Source of the DNA: Maylandia zebra
Taxonomy: Eukaryota; Chordata; Actinopteri; Cichliformes; Cichlidae
Direction: 5' to 3'
Length of the DNA stretch: 64,000 nucleotides
Assembly: GCF_041146795.1 (NCBI RefSeq)
Contig: NC_135177.1
Span: 27,260,060-27,324,059 of the forward strand
The notes beneath the pieces are model-generated. The model did not search any database. It worked only from the letters and a program-made list of their open reading frames with translations, and was not told the origin of the DNA. The position numbers and the translations under genes are program-made. Of this stretch, positions 13,238 to 25,741 are shown piece after piece; within the stretch, counting starts at the first letter, position 1; every line of letters begins with the position of its first letter.

Positions 13238-14340
13238 TTTCATTTCAATTAATTTTTATTTATACAGCACCATTTCACAACAGTCACCTCAAGGCGCTTT
13301 ATAATGTATATAGAAAATCCCAGCAATCTCCTAGGAGCAAGGACATGTGACAGTGGAAATGGGAAAACTCCCCTTTAACAGCAAGAAGCCTTAAGTAGAG
13401 CCAGGCTCAGGGAGGGAGGGCCATATGCTGTGACCGGTTGGGGGTGAGGGAAGGAGAAGAAAGCAAAGAAAGATGGGACAAGAGGCAGAGTTTAAAAATT
13501 ACTAATGATATCATGCCGTAGTGTATAGCTGATAGCTGAAGACTCTCTCGCATTCTGCGTTTAAAAACTCAAGGAACAAAAAGCAAGCCTGCAGTCTGAG
13601 AGCAAAGTCCTTTGTTGGGACAATATGGTGCTGTTTATGTTTTAAAAAATATGATGAGGCCTGACTTTTCAATGTGAGAAAACACATTTTAAATGCAATT
13701 CTAGATTTAACAGTGAGCCAATGAAGAAAAGTTAATGTGGGTGGTCTTTCTTTCTAGTCTGTGTCAGTACAGTCAGTATTTGCTACAGTGTTTTGGATTA
13801 ACAGAAGGCTTTTTAAAGAACCTTTTAGAGCAGGCCTATAATGAATCGCAGTAAAAAATGCATGAGCTAACTTTTCAGCATTACTTGCTGACAGGATCTT
13901 TCTAATTTTAGTAATATAGCTCTGATGGGGGGAAAAATAGAAGTAGTCCTACATATTTGTTTAATGTGTGGGTTGGAAAAATGGCTTCAAGATTCCTCAC
14001 AGTGTTGCTTGAGGCTGAGATAATGCCATCCAGATTATCTAGTATCTGGTCAGACACCATTTACTAATAATTTTAGATTAGAGGAAAATAACTTTAGTTT
14101 TTGTCTACATTTAGAAATAGGAAGTCAGAGGGCATCCAGAACTTTGTGTTTAAGCTCTGCTTGTCATGTATTTGATTTGTATCAAATGGCTTCATAGATA
14201 AATAAAGCTGGGTATCTTATTATAAAAATGAAAATGTATATAGTGTAGGGAAGAAATAATGGTGGGGAAAGGTGTTGGTCCCAGCACAGAACCCTGTGGA
14301 ACTCCATAAATAACTTTAGAGTGGAAAAACTCTTGGCAGC
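13238..14340 (-). mobile_element. Decayed CR1/L2/Rex1-type LINE, antisense
   Basis: The block begins with the TTTTATTTATACAGCACC...CTCAAGGCGCTTTATA motif that marks the 3' end of a very common teleost LINE. It continues through stretches that on the minus strand correspond to the C-terminal half of its reverse transcriptase ORF (for example CACAGAACCCTGTGGAACTCC near 14286, the minus-strand complement of a GVPQGS-type motif). Many indels and stops have destroyed the frame. The family call rests on memory of this repeat and could be refined with a repeat library. Confidence 0.75.
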
Positions 14341-14344
14341 TAAT

Positions 14345-17300
14345 ATTCTCCCACACATTCTTATTTCAAAGAGCCAAAAAAGGGTGGGAGGAGCCTTAAA
14401 ATCTTAAAATATTTCAAATGTATTTTTTACTGCTTTAATTTGACTTTTAAGTTCCACCGCAGGTTTATCGCAGTTTTCCAGGTTACCCAGTCCAGAGTGT
14501 GTTCCACTGCATGTTGTGACACACCTCTTTTAAAGCAATGCTGACTGTCTTCCGTTACAAAGGCTCAGTTAATAAGAGCGTGTATGTGCTGTGTGTTTTG
14601 AAATGTGTGTATTTCCTTCTCGTGTTTCTTCCCCTCCTCTTGTTGTCCCACGCAAGGCTCTCACTGAGCTCACTATAGCCTGCCAGCACAACTGACCTGT
14701 GGTAAGGGGGAAATCAATAGTCAATTCCATTTTGCAGCCAGCGTGTGACAGGTACTAGATAGGAGTGGATTGGGTGCATGTAAGGAGCAGGAGCGAGAGT
14801 TGGAGCTTGTCTGACCCTCTCCTTTCCCTGTCTTTCTCTCCCTTTCCCTCCCTCACACACAGTGGCTCACAGGCTCACTCAACCAACCCGCAAGGTCGAC
14901 ACAGCAGTGTAGTGCCAGAGGCCACGCTCAATAGTGTAACACAACTCGGGGGTGTATACACACATTAAACACTGTCAATGGTGAATGTGGTTGTGCTCAT
15001 AAGGGAACTTGTATGACAAGCACCATGAATGTGCAGAAACATATTATGAACTTATTATGAAAATTTAGTTACTGACAGTTTTTGTTTTTAATTGTTGTTG
15101 TCACACATTTTGTGCAAGTAAAGCCGTTTACACAAATTGCATTAAACTAAGACAGTGATCACACTATTTGTTCCCAAGCATGTTTAATCTCCAAAGTTCG
15201 TTTGGTTCATTTGACTGGTGTGGTTGCTGTGTACTATTTCTGGTCAAGGTTTAGTGTTCTGCACCCTGGTGCACTTCACACTTGTGAAGTATGTAGGAAG
15301 TCCTGTGCTTCCTCAACGATGGTGCTCTTTGTAAAAACTGCTTTATTAAGTAATTTACACATCTATAAGGCATGTGATAGAGCAGTGTGTCACTGTTTCC
15401 AAAACTGCTCCGATTATACCACAAAGTGCAAAATCAGGAACCTGATTGTCCTCCATAATCTAACGTTTCCAAAGCAAGTTAGTCTCAGGATTGTTTCCAA
15501 CTACTCTCTTTTGGCTATCAATACCATCATTGTGTTTTATCTCCAAAGACCAGGGACAATGAAAGGCAACTATGCCTAGTGTGAGTATGCCTAAAGAATA
15601 TCTGGGGCCAGATAGCACAATGGGAACGCAGGTTTGCCGGGAAAAGGTCGGTGGCAGTCTTGTTCAGGCATAGACCAAGGCGACTGTGCCACCCTAAGTG
15701 CACTCACAGATATAATCAAACTGACAGACTTACAGAGATTTAAATTAGGTATAGAATACACGTCCACATAAATCCTACCTGCCAAATCTGCTTTTAATTG
15801 TGTAGCAAAGCAAGCTGAACTCAAGTCATGCTAGAAAAAATAATCGATAAAACTGTAAATTGGACAGGGATAATGAACAATTTAGGAAGCATGTAGGATA
15901 AGGTCTTGTCAGGTCTCTCTTTGGTTTATTTAGTTCAACTTAATACATCTATTTTCTTCTACTCATTTGAAATGTAATTATTTATTAAAATATTGCAATT
16001 ATGGTAAACATGCCTGCGTAATATTAGGATAGCATTGAATAGCACTGAAATATCAGGAAGCATTATCACTGTGAACATGCAAGTACACTGGCATTAGCAT
16101 TTCACTTAAGTTGAGTCTCAGAGCAACAACATGGCTGTCATATTTTTTTTTTTAACACAAAGATATATTTTTTTGAATGCCCATCCTTTTATTATTTGCA
16201 TTCGTTTTTTCCAGTTCCATTAGTTCTTTCAGCCTCTTCTTCAAAGAATGACGTGTGTTCTGCTTTTCTGGAGGTTTATATTTTAATAATTTGAAGCTCT
16301 GGTACAATTATACAAATGGACTGGAGGTAGATCACTTTGAAATATAATTTATAATAGGCTCTTTAAATAAATAATTAAAAAGAACACATATTATGGACTT
16401 TTTATTCCCAGTGTTGTGATTCAGTTCAAAAGCATACAAAAATGTGGGACACAAAACAGGCAGGTGCAAGAGCAACCAAAATGAGCTTTAATAACAGAAT
16501 CAGGTGCAAAGAACACAAACACGCATCTGTCTCTTTCTAGCTATATCTCTATATATTGAGAGGAAGAGATGGAAATCACAACACAAACCAATAAGCTGGG
16601 AAATAAAAAGCTACGGGGAAAGAAACAACAGCAGGACAAGACACGGACTTAAAAGAAGTGGAAAGTAGAAGTTAAGGTTGACTAATTAAACACATGTGAA
16701 ACAAAAAGGGTAGGCTGAAAATCAAAAAGAAAGAAAAATTAAAAGTAGGAAGTAAAACCAAAAGCTACCAGACAAATAAATAACATAATGAAACAATAAA
16801 CAGCCCTCCACAGACTTCAAACCATCATGCAGACTTTTGCTTTAAAACCTACAAATACTAGTGGTATCATTGAAATTGAAAAAATTACAGTCAACAAAAA
16901 ATATAAATAGATTTTTTCCTATTATAGACAGATAGAGATATCTTTTGCTAGTCTCTTAAACATTTTTGACCATGTCCTATGCAGTCTATAAAATAAATAA
17001 ATAAATCAGTATATTGACAAATGCAAAAGTAAATGTAAAGACTGTTACCCAAATATTTCCTATTTTTTACTTTTAACACATGAGGAGATGTGTCATGGTG
17101 GAGCAGCAAATGATAAAAAATGAAGAGGAACAAATCCAGTGAGTGGATGATGGCCATACATTCCTAACAACAAAAACTTGCACCCGATTCTCATCGGTGA
17201 AGAGAATCAGGTGCCAGTAGTGACCTGCCAGTTTCTTAACTAAAGGATGTTGGACCCTGTTGGTCAGACATGTAAACATAGGTGATCCAGTGGAGATAAT

Positions 17301-17502
17301 TTTGCCACTGTATGTCCTGTGTCGCACAAAGGAGCAGATGTTGTTCCTGGAGCTGGATTGATGGCCTTTTAAAGCTCCTTTCCACTTTCCTTTTGTAACT
17401 CCATGTGTCCTAGTACCTCAAATACACACTTAAGACTGCTCTGAGCTGTGTCTGCTCAGAGACACAGCAAACGTTATTCTAATGGCTTGTATTGATGTGG
17501 CA
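14345..17502. other. No gene recognised; diffuse repeat-like DNA
   Basis: AT-rich intergenic sequence. The 125-codon frame at 15202-15579 has no recognisable domain, has poor codon bias and lacks splice context. 16420-16840 is A-rich and 17080-17350 looks repeat-derived, but I could not name either. Confidence 0.45.
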
Positions 17503-17510
17503 TCCTAGAG

Positions 17511-17736
17511 CAGGGGTGCCCAATCCCGGTCCTCGAGAGCTACCGTCCTGCAGCTTTTAGATGCATCCCTACTCCAACACAGCTGAATCAAATGAATGGC
17601 TTGTTATCAGGCCTTTGCCAAACACGATGGCATGCTGAAGAGGTAATCAAACCATTTGATTCAGCTGTGTTGGAGTAGGGATGCATCTAAAAGCTGCAGG
17701 ACGGTAGCTCTCGAGGACCGGGATTGGGCACCCCTG
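17511..17736. mobile_element. hAT-type MITE with 84-bp perfect inverted repeats
   Basis: A 226-bp palindrome. The left arm (17511-17594) and the right arm (17653-17736) are exact reverse complements over 84 bp, separated by a 58-bp spacer. The ends are CAGGGGTGCCCAATCC and its complement. The element is flanked by an exact 8-bp duplication, TCCTAGAG, at 17503-17510 and 17737-17744. The termini differ slightly from the copies at 3.2 and 12.4 kb (GTGCCC instead of GTGGGC), so this is a related but distinct subfamily. Perfect arm identity suggests recent insertion or arm homogenisation. Confidence 0.95.
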
Positions 17737-17744
17737 TCCTAGAG

Positions 17745-20570
17745 GAACTACCTGTGAAACCTAAATGGGCTGCAGGTACCAGATCATGCTACCAGTAGTG
17801 ACAAGACACAACTGGTAATGGGGTGAGAGGGCTTTTTTGCGCAAGACAACAGTCCAGCCGCTGCAAGGTACAGGCATAGGCAAAGCTGTGAAAGGAAGCT
17901 ACTGGATGCAGAAAAATGACATCGACTGACAGCACACCAGCGAAGGCAGCTGCAGGGGGGTGGCTGCAAGATGTCCCCAGTCTGCTACCAGACCCCCACT
18001 GGAAGATGAACTGGTTTAGTGGGCAATTATGAGCAGTGATGCCAGCTGACAACCCTGCAGTTGACCTGATCGCCGGTGGAGATGCAACAGGCTAAAAAGC
18101 CGAAGCAGGAAACACCACCTCACCTGGACAATGAACTTATTTACATAGAACATCTGCAAAACTACACAAGCACACTTGTATGTTGAAGCTACAGAAGATG
18201 AAAAAAAATCTAATTATTATTTAATCTAATCATCTAATTATTCTAGAATTCCAACTCCAAGAATGACTGGTTTTTTTAAAGTTTGTTGTTTCAATGTACA
18301 GTAAAAAAAATTCAATATTTGATTTTACTTTTATTTTTGTTTTCTTGCATGTACTTCTCATTTGAAATCCCCTTGCAACACTTTCTGGGGTTCCAGACCT
18401 GTGCTTAGACCAAGCCTTTTCAAAACCCTCAGTTTCTTCTTTCAGAGGTTCACTTCCCATTCAACTTTAATGTTGGCCATATTGCCTCACTTTATTGTAA
18501 GTCCGTTATTGATCAAATGCAGAATTCATTATTGAGTACGTGAGCGTGAGCTTCCAAGTCAGCAAAGCAGTCCATCATGATGTTGTATGTTCACTGGCAA
18601 ATGGTAGTTTTGGTTTGCCATCAGTAAATAGGTTGTTAAGTTTAATGAAACAAAACTAATAATTTTGCCAACGAAAATCAAATCAGTGCAATCAGTATTT
18701 TACATAACTGGTAGTAAAGAATGCTGAATTCGACTTATCAGGCTGAGTGCAGCAGTGGAATATCACTCTTGTAACAGAGGGCAATATTCAGCATTTCAGT
18801 ATACACGCTTAGCACAATTACAGCAGTTGTGACTGCAGTTCACTATAGTATTTCACTGTATAGAAGCAGACAGATATGAGATGACGTTTACAGCAGTGTC
18901 TAATTTGGGTTAGTCGAATTTTTAATGCGAATGAGAATCTAAGGAGGAGACGGCATTCTGTTAAGCATAGGACAAAAACCGTAATCAAACCTAGCAAAGC
19001 TTCATCAGTTCAACTTGGCTTCGGGGCCCTCGGCTAATTTTACCGCTCACTGAAACATAGCGTGTAATACCCAGTGGATGGCAAACGCTTCGTTCATTAT
19101 TGCTGATTAGGGGAAAAAAAGATCAAGCAAAATATGTCAACTCATGATAACCAGTTAATGTGTTTTTAATTAATGCTTGCTTTTCTCTTCTCCAGGTTGA
19201 TTCCTACCCTAAAACCTACCAGTGCGTGTATTTAATTCCTCCTCCAGCGGCTTCTTGATTAACAGTTAGCTTCCATTATGCTTTTGAGGGCACGAGAGTG
19301 ACCGTGCAGGGATGCGGCTGTTAGATTAAAAGTGGAGTGGGTGAGCTTGCTGGGTCTCCTTGCATGCAGTGAAATGAGACCTAAGCCAGAGATTCATTTT
19401 AGAATTTAATAAGCTAATAATCGTGATATGGCAACTAGTTTCAAGTGTCCTTGAGGGGGGGTTCAAGGCACAGTTTACAATCCCATTTAAGAGCTTGTTC
19501 TATTACCATGCTGACAAAGTCTTAGACAGGCTCAGAGAGGGAGATGAGTGCATTTTGAAGCTACTTCAAAGGTCACACAAAACACAGAGGGGTCAGCCTG
19601 AGCCAGAATGATCACATTCTTCTTGCGAGAAGACTCCCTGGAGTCCGACTGAAGGACAGTTGACAGCTGCTGTATTAGCATCTTCTGGGAAAGTACTGAA
19701 AATTTAATTCAGCTGACATTTAACAGCTATAAGTTGAGCTATAATGATTTTTCTAATTACTCCATTAAGAAAAACTGCATATTATTGTGACAAATTAAAC
19801 AGCCAAAGCCACCTGTAAAAACTTTTTGCTGAGCTTTTAAAAATGTGAATTTGAGCAATGTGAACTCCCCATTCTTCCTTCCCATAACTGGGCCCCATCA
19901 GTCACATGTTTCTTCTTGGAAAATAGCAGTTTCACAAATGCAAAACAAGGATGTTGCTGCATGTGCTGCTTCTTGGCACACACACACACACGTCCTCAAA
20001 TCCGAGCTACTTTGAGCCACGCTGTTTCATCTGGTGCTATCAGGGCTGATAAGAGCCTCTTGTCTTTCTGGGTCTGCTGCAGCTGCTGTGTGGTGAGTGG
20101 CAAGCCTCTCTGATGGCTCTCCTTTATCTTCACATCAAGCAATTTGCTGCTTCTTTCATTTTGATACTTGTGCCAGATTGAAAAGGAAAACTTTGCTAAA
20201 CTTGTTTCTGAATGAGGTTAAAGCTAGGTAGTTGCATCCTCATCTACATGTAAGTTATGGACCACTCAACTTATTTAAAAAAATCATCTTTAATCCATGT
20301 TTATTCTGATTTTCTGGTCCCTCTGTATTGTAGATGTGACATTTATCATCCTTTGTAGTTTAATACCTAATACACACACACTACACACTCTTAATACATT
20401 TAGGATTAAATAAGCAATACTAAGATAAGATGGTGCTTTATAGTACTTGAAGCGTATCGTTTGAAACATTTAAAATAAGTTGTTAGATCGTCGCACAAAG
20501 GTGTTTTTACCTAAACCTTTGTTAAATTTAGTACAATACCGCAATGTCGCCCAAGTCGTCATTGTCTTAA
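17745..20570. other. No gene recognised
   Basis: 17745-18110 is GC-richer and probably continues an unnamed older repeat that the MITE at 17511 landed in, because similar sequence style lies on both sides. 19020-19420 is less repetitive, with TAATTA motifs. No spliced coding frame could be built in this stretch. Confidence 0.45.
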
Positions 20571-20709
20571 GAGCTTGAAAAAGGCGACTGGACTTCTTTA
20601 TGTTTTTTTGAAGTTGTTTCACCTCTCACAACTGAAGAAATGTCTTTGATTAAAGGTGAAATGTCTTTAAAAACCTTAAAGAAATCCAGCCGCCTTCTTT
20701 TTCAAGCTC
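20571..20709. repeat. Palindromic repeat (MITE-like)
   Basis: The left end GAGCTTGAAAAAGGCGACTG and the right end CAGCCGCCTTCTTTTTCAAGCTC are imperfect inverted repeats. The inner part, including the GAAATGTCTTTGATTAAAGG region, can also fold back. This resembles a short interspersed palindrome that is common in fish genomes. No clear target duplication was found. Confidence 0.65.
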
Positions 20710-23019
20710 TAAAGACTACAGTATGGCAATGTTTTTAACATGTTTTATGACTGCAGTTTTCTTCTAATCACGGGGGCAACAGTATTTTAGTGTATGGAAA
20801 ACATCTTCTGACAGTTTAAAAATCGGAAGTTAAAAAGATTGATTCAATCGGTCTGGGATTTTAGATACTGCCCATATAAAAGGTCAGAATGTCTTAACAG
20901 CCATGATAAGAAAAAACAAATCATTCTTTAACTCCTTTTAAATCTCTTTTCAAAACACACTGTATAGTGTGAGAAATAAAACCAAAAAGGGGAAATAGCG
21001 GTGAGTCTGTCATTACACTTTGCAATGTGTGAGGGATATTGCCAAATCCTTTAAGTGGGCGTTCTGTAACCCTCAACAGCAACAGGAAAGGAAATCTACT
21101 GAAGTTGTAGAAAAATATTTCTTTTAACATGGAGACATGACTCACCAAGACACAAAAATAAATTCTACATAATGTATTCTCATCTATATGTTCTGAACAT
21201 AATTGGCTGAAACGCAAAGAATAGCCAGACTTCATTTATTCTGCCTTTATTTTAAGTATGTCATATTGTGTTGTTGACAAAATACACTCCGAGTCTAATA
21301 CCCTTTTCTGCTCTCCACCTCGTCTCTCTCGCTCACTCTCTCTGTCTTTCCTTCAATTGCCTTTTGTCAGAGCCACAGGCAATTACCTATTAGTAGTAAG
21401 CAGAAATTCTAAAAAGGAAAGCGGAGGGAAATGGGGGCCTTTTTGCACAGTGCTGATAAGAAACGGAGAGAAAATTCCATTTCTCTCTCATTGCAAAACG
21501 CAGTCTTCACCAAATAGTTATTTTGGACTGAGGGCAGCGATCTAACAGTTTGAGTGATAGTTACAAATTATATAAATTTTAGGTTATATTTCCTCATCTT
21601 ATGGAGGTGTTACAATGACACTATGAACATAACATTTCTGCTCAACGGTTGAATGTTATTCTACACCAGAAATGCTTTGGATAGTCAAAATCTAATATGT
21701 CATTTGTGTCTTTAGCCTACAGAACAAATTGAACTGGACTCTGAGCAGTCGCCTGGTGTTGTGCGCATGCTACATGTTAAGCTGAGGAACAGTGAGTTTC
21801 TCAGCTTATTCTCAGAAACAGGCAGGTTGAGTGTTACAAGACCACAGGAAGTTTCTCAATGCTGTACCACTTACTGGTTCTGGGTAGATGTCTGTATGTT
21901 GGTGAGTCATGCACGCACACACATTCAGTACTGTGCAAATGTCTTATTTCTTTCCCCATCACATATTTCTTTTATATTTTTCTAGGAAAATGGCTGCAGT
22001 GATTTATCGAAACATGCATGTATAAATTGAAAAACAGTATACGGGGCAAAACCAGATCTGACAAGTGCAGTCAAAGAGCGCAACTCCCATGAAGGTCAAA
22101 GGCTATATGAAAACTTTTTATTAGATGCTAACGGCACCCTGTTTTCATATCAACACTGATGTTTGACTTTTGACCTTTGACCTTTTAGCATTACATACTA
22201 AAATGGTGTATTTTATTATCTTTACCTGTATGCTCGGAGTAGATCTGGCTGAAATCTTTTACTACTATAAACTGTAAAAACTTTAGATTTTAAGAGATAT
22301 TCATCCATGTGTGATTTTTGCGAAACTACATGGCATCATCGTGATGCCGTAGGGTGTTGGATTAAAAAAATAAATAAGTAAAAAGACTATTGTGCAGCTC
22401 TCTCCGTGCTATGATGTGTTTTACTCAATACGGTGTCTTGACATTTGTTTTCAAGGTCAGCTTTGACCTCAGGGGCTAACAGTAGAGGTCAAGGTCAAAT
22501 GCTTAGCCAATCTAGTTACTCATGTCCCCCAAGGCCTAGTTTATTGTTGAAGTTTAAAGACAACCTGTAAAATATTGTGGGTAATTTAAAGTTTTTTTCT
22601 GATTTTCATATTTGTTGTGACCTTGACCTTAACCTAACCTTAACCCAATTTTCACCCAAATTAAAGCTGGAACAGCTCGTGGTGTTATTGATCTCTACCA
22701 TCACACAAAAAATGGAATATGAGAGCTTTCTGTTGTTAATTCAGTTTAGTTTGACTTAGTTATTTATTAGTTTCATTGTTAGTTTCTTTTTAGTTGTTAT
22801 TGTATGGAGGGGTGTTACAATAAAAGCTGTGTACACAGTTTCAGTAAACACACCAATGAAAGCCTCAACAGGCAAGTTGTAATAAATTTTTTACCAAAAT
22901 AATGAATATTGCATGAATTATTTCCTCTGTATTTTTTGTTTTTTAGTCTTTAGTCATTTGAGTTATTTTCCTTTTTTTAAAGTCTACTTTTCATTTTTAT
23001 TTCAGTTAACAAAAATAGG
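20710..23019. other. No gene; block with clustered AGGTCA motifs
   Basis: 22080-22640 carries repeated AGGTCA/TGACCT half-sites, including a direct repeat with 1-bp spacing at 22171-22184 and others near 22453-22470, 22486-22499 and 22618-22632. The surrounding sequence looks like an unnamed interspersed repeat. The 21260-21545 frame has no domain I recognise. Confidence 0.4.
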
Positions 23020-23868
23020 CTTGATGACCATTTTTCTTTTTAAAACAGCCTGAACTCATGTAGGCATGCTTTCTTGTAATTTAAGTAGTCTTCAGGAATG
23101 GGTCTCCAGGCATTTTGAGGGAAATTCAAAACTCTTCTTCAAACCTTGTCTGCCTGTTGTTTCATCCTCTGCAAGGATGATCCAACACTGCTTCAGGAAT
23201 ATTGAGGTTCTGGTTCTGGGGAGGTCAGTCCATGACTGATAGTATTCCACTGTGTCTTTTTTCTATACAGGCGTGCTTTTACTGCATTGGCAGTGTGTCT
23301 GTCATCACTGTCAAGCTAAAAAATGAAAACACTGCCACTCAGATGTTTTCCAGATGGTATTACATGGTGGAACAAACTTTGACAGTACTATTCTGTGTTC
23401 ATAGTTCCATCCGTTTTGACAAGATTCACAACCTCTCTGGTGGAAAACAGCCCCAAACCGTGACAGAACCTCCAGTGTGTTTTACAGATGACTGTAGATG
23501 ACTGATGTACCTCTCTCCTGAACACCTCTGTACATACTGACAACAATTTGAACCAAAAATTTCACGTTTGAATGCCACACTATTTTCAGTCATTTTCAGT
23601 TTGTGTCAGCTTTTTCTACCCATCCCTTTCTTAAGAGTGGCTGTCAAGAAGCCATTCTTTGCTTTGAGATCAATTCTGATGTGGCTTAAACAACAAGAGA
23701 TGAATCCACAGAACTAAAAATTGATTAAAAAGCAGCCAATGTCCAGAGAATAAACCGGAAAACTGCTGTTCTAGACCACTTTAAAAAATTATAAGAAAGT
23801 ATGGCTTCAGTGAAGCAAAACCAAAAGAAATGAGAGGTGATTCAAGGTTTTTGCACAGTACTTCACAT
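23020..23868 (-). mobile_element. Tc1-like DNA transposon fossil
   Basis: Antisense remnant of a Tc1/mariner-superfamily element. The order of recognisable blocks (GCCTGAACTCATGTAGGCATGC near 23048, GGGGAGGTCAGTCCATGACTG near 23218, CTGCATTGGCAGTGTG near 23281, CCCCAAACCGTGACAGA near 23452) matches the conserved part of fish Tc1-like transposase genes read backwards. The right end TTTTGCACAGTACTTCA resembles the terminal repeat. Several internal deletions and stops make it inactive. A similar terminus (CAGTACTGTGCAAATGTCTTA, near 21927) may be the displaced other end. Confidence 0.75.
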
Positions 23869-23869
23869 C

Positions 23870-25730
23870 AGTGTGAAATGTACTTCTGATGAAGACATTA
23901 ATAAGGGAATCAACAATAAATAATCTGGCATAATTTTAGATAATTCCCAAGAGGTTTCCTTACTATTGAGTTGCTTGCAGTGTTTAATGAATTTAAAACT
24001 CTACTCTCACATTTTTATGATTCTGCTCCCTCGTAATGCTGTTTATCAGTTGCAAACTTTCATTGCCACCTGGTATTTTATTTTATAATATAAAGTGACA
24101 CCTGTCCAAAATTGAAATGTCCAGAAATATATGTTTACATTTTAGCAAACATTTTTAACAATGCACTGAACACAATTCTAGTAACAAAATCCCTATTCTC
24201 ATGTGAAATATTATTTTGAATGTTTTTATTGTACATACACTGGTTTTAATGCATTAAAATATGCAAAACACATGATTGTGTGAATAATTTGCACAAAGTT
24301 TAAAACTACATGTCTATATGTTGGTGTTCATTATACAATTAAATGTTCTTTTAATACCACTAAAAAACTCGATTCCATTGTTTTCTGTTACTTTAGTAAT
24401 CAGTTAGTATTTGCTTTAGTACTCTAAACTATTTGTCTTTTCTTCCACACAGTACCTTACAGTTGCAGAGATACTGATATAGGCTGTGATGGCATGTCTG
24501 GGTGGTGCTTTGTAAACCAGAACAAAGATTTCTGTGAATTTTAAACTTCTGTGTAATGGTGAGTTCCCTAACTGATTCTCGAACTAAAGAGCAAGGTTGA
24601 CTTTATATAAAAAGTGCAGTATGTTTGAGAAATGCTGCCAGAACTTTACCAACTAGTTCTCATTTTGCTATAGTCACACTACGGACCGTGACATAGGAAA
24701 ATTATTTGTCTCCACAACTGCTTGCCATCAATCTCAGACAGAAAAAAAAGAATCATTGTAATGGCTGGATAACAACTGATTTTTTTGTTTTCTTGGTCAT
24801 AGGAGTATTGCTGTCATACTTTGACTCTAGCCATTTTGTTTACGTCAGACCAGTCAGCAACCACCTAGCAAACACAAGTCGTGTGAGAAAAATATGACTG
24901 GTTTTGACTGGTGGTTGGAAGATGCTGCCAGTTCTTGTGAAACTGATTGCTAAAACCTTACGAACGCAGGTCTAGCGATTGGTCAATGACTCCTCGGTAA
25001 CCACTGGCCACTAAAAAACAAAGTGTCTTTGAGCTGCTGGAGTTTGTTGGGGGTTGCACCTGGTGACAGCCAGCAACTATTCACCAACTTGCTGGGGAAT
25101 GCGTATTTTTCCCTGGTGACCAGAGGTTGCCAGCAGGTTATCAACAGTCTCTAGGCCTATGTGAAAAAAGTCCAGTTACACTGTAACAGGTGATACATTT
25201 TAATATATTTTTTATTAAATATTTCTCTCAAAATTTAGAAAGAGTTTCATCTGTTTTATTTAACAGTGTAACAATGGAAACTTGATAGCACCTGTGGATG
25301 TCTCTATCTGTTTTGTTTTTCAGCCAGCAGAGCTTTAAATGTCACTTCCCCGGTGAACCCAAGATGCCACGAGTGTTGGCTTTTATTTATGTGCTTAGAT
25401 TTTTATTTAATTTTTATTTATTTATTTGAGTTTGTCAAGTGTCAGTGCTCAGTTTTTTTCTGTGCTCCACAAACGCAGACAGCACAGCAAATCTTTTTTT
25501 TTTTTTTTTTTTTTTTTTGCTAGAGATCAGGGAGGCAGGAGATGCACAGTGTGTATACTGAAATATTATGCGTTATGGAAATCACTTCCAGACCCTTGAA
25601 ACACCATTGTCACCACCACCACTGTCAATTCCTCCCTCCCACAATGCACCTTGTCACTCAAATATTGTTTTGACAGAGCATGAAAGTTGGTAATTTACCA
25701 ATAATGCATTTCATTTTGGCTGCCTAACAG
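23870..25730. other. Upstream flank of csf3r
   Basis: No coding exon is supported. A T-run lies at about 25494-25518. An acceptor-like AG at 25729-25730 (CTGCCTAACAG) just before the csf3r start codon suggests that a noncoding first exon lies somewhere in this stretch, but I could not place it. Confidence 0.45.
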
Positions 25731-25741
25731 GTTTTATCATC

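Noticed and set aside
15202-15579. 125-codon + strand frame
   Set aside because: No recognisable domain, no splice context and codon use no different from surrounding noncoding DNA.
22618-22650. TTAACC-rich stretch as interstitial telomeric repeat
   Set aside because: Only two or three imperfect TAACCT units occur, within the AGGTCA-rich block. There is no TTAGGG array.
1-25700. Exons of GRIK3, the mammalian neighbour on this side of CSF3R
   Set aside because: No glutamate-receptor coding sequence was found. The neighbour must lie beyond the window or has moved.
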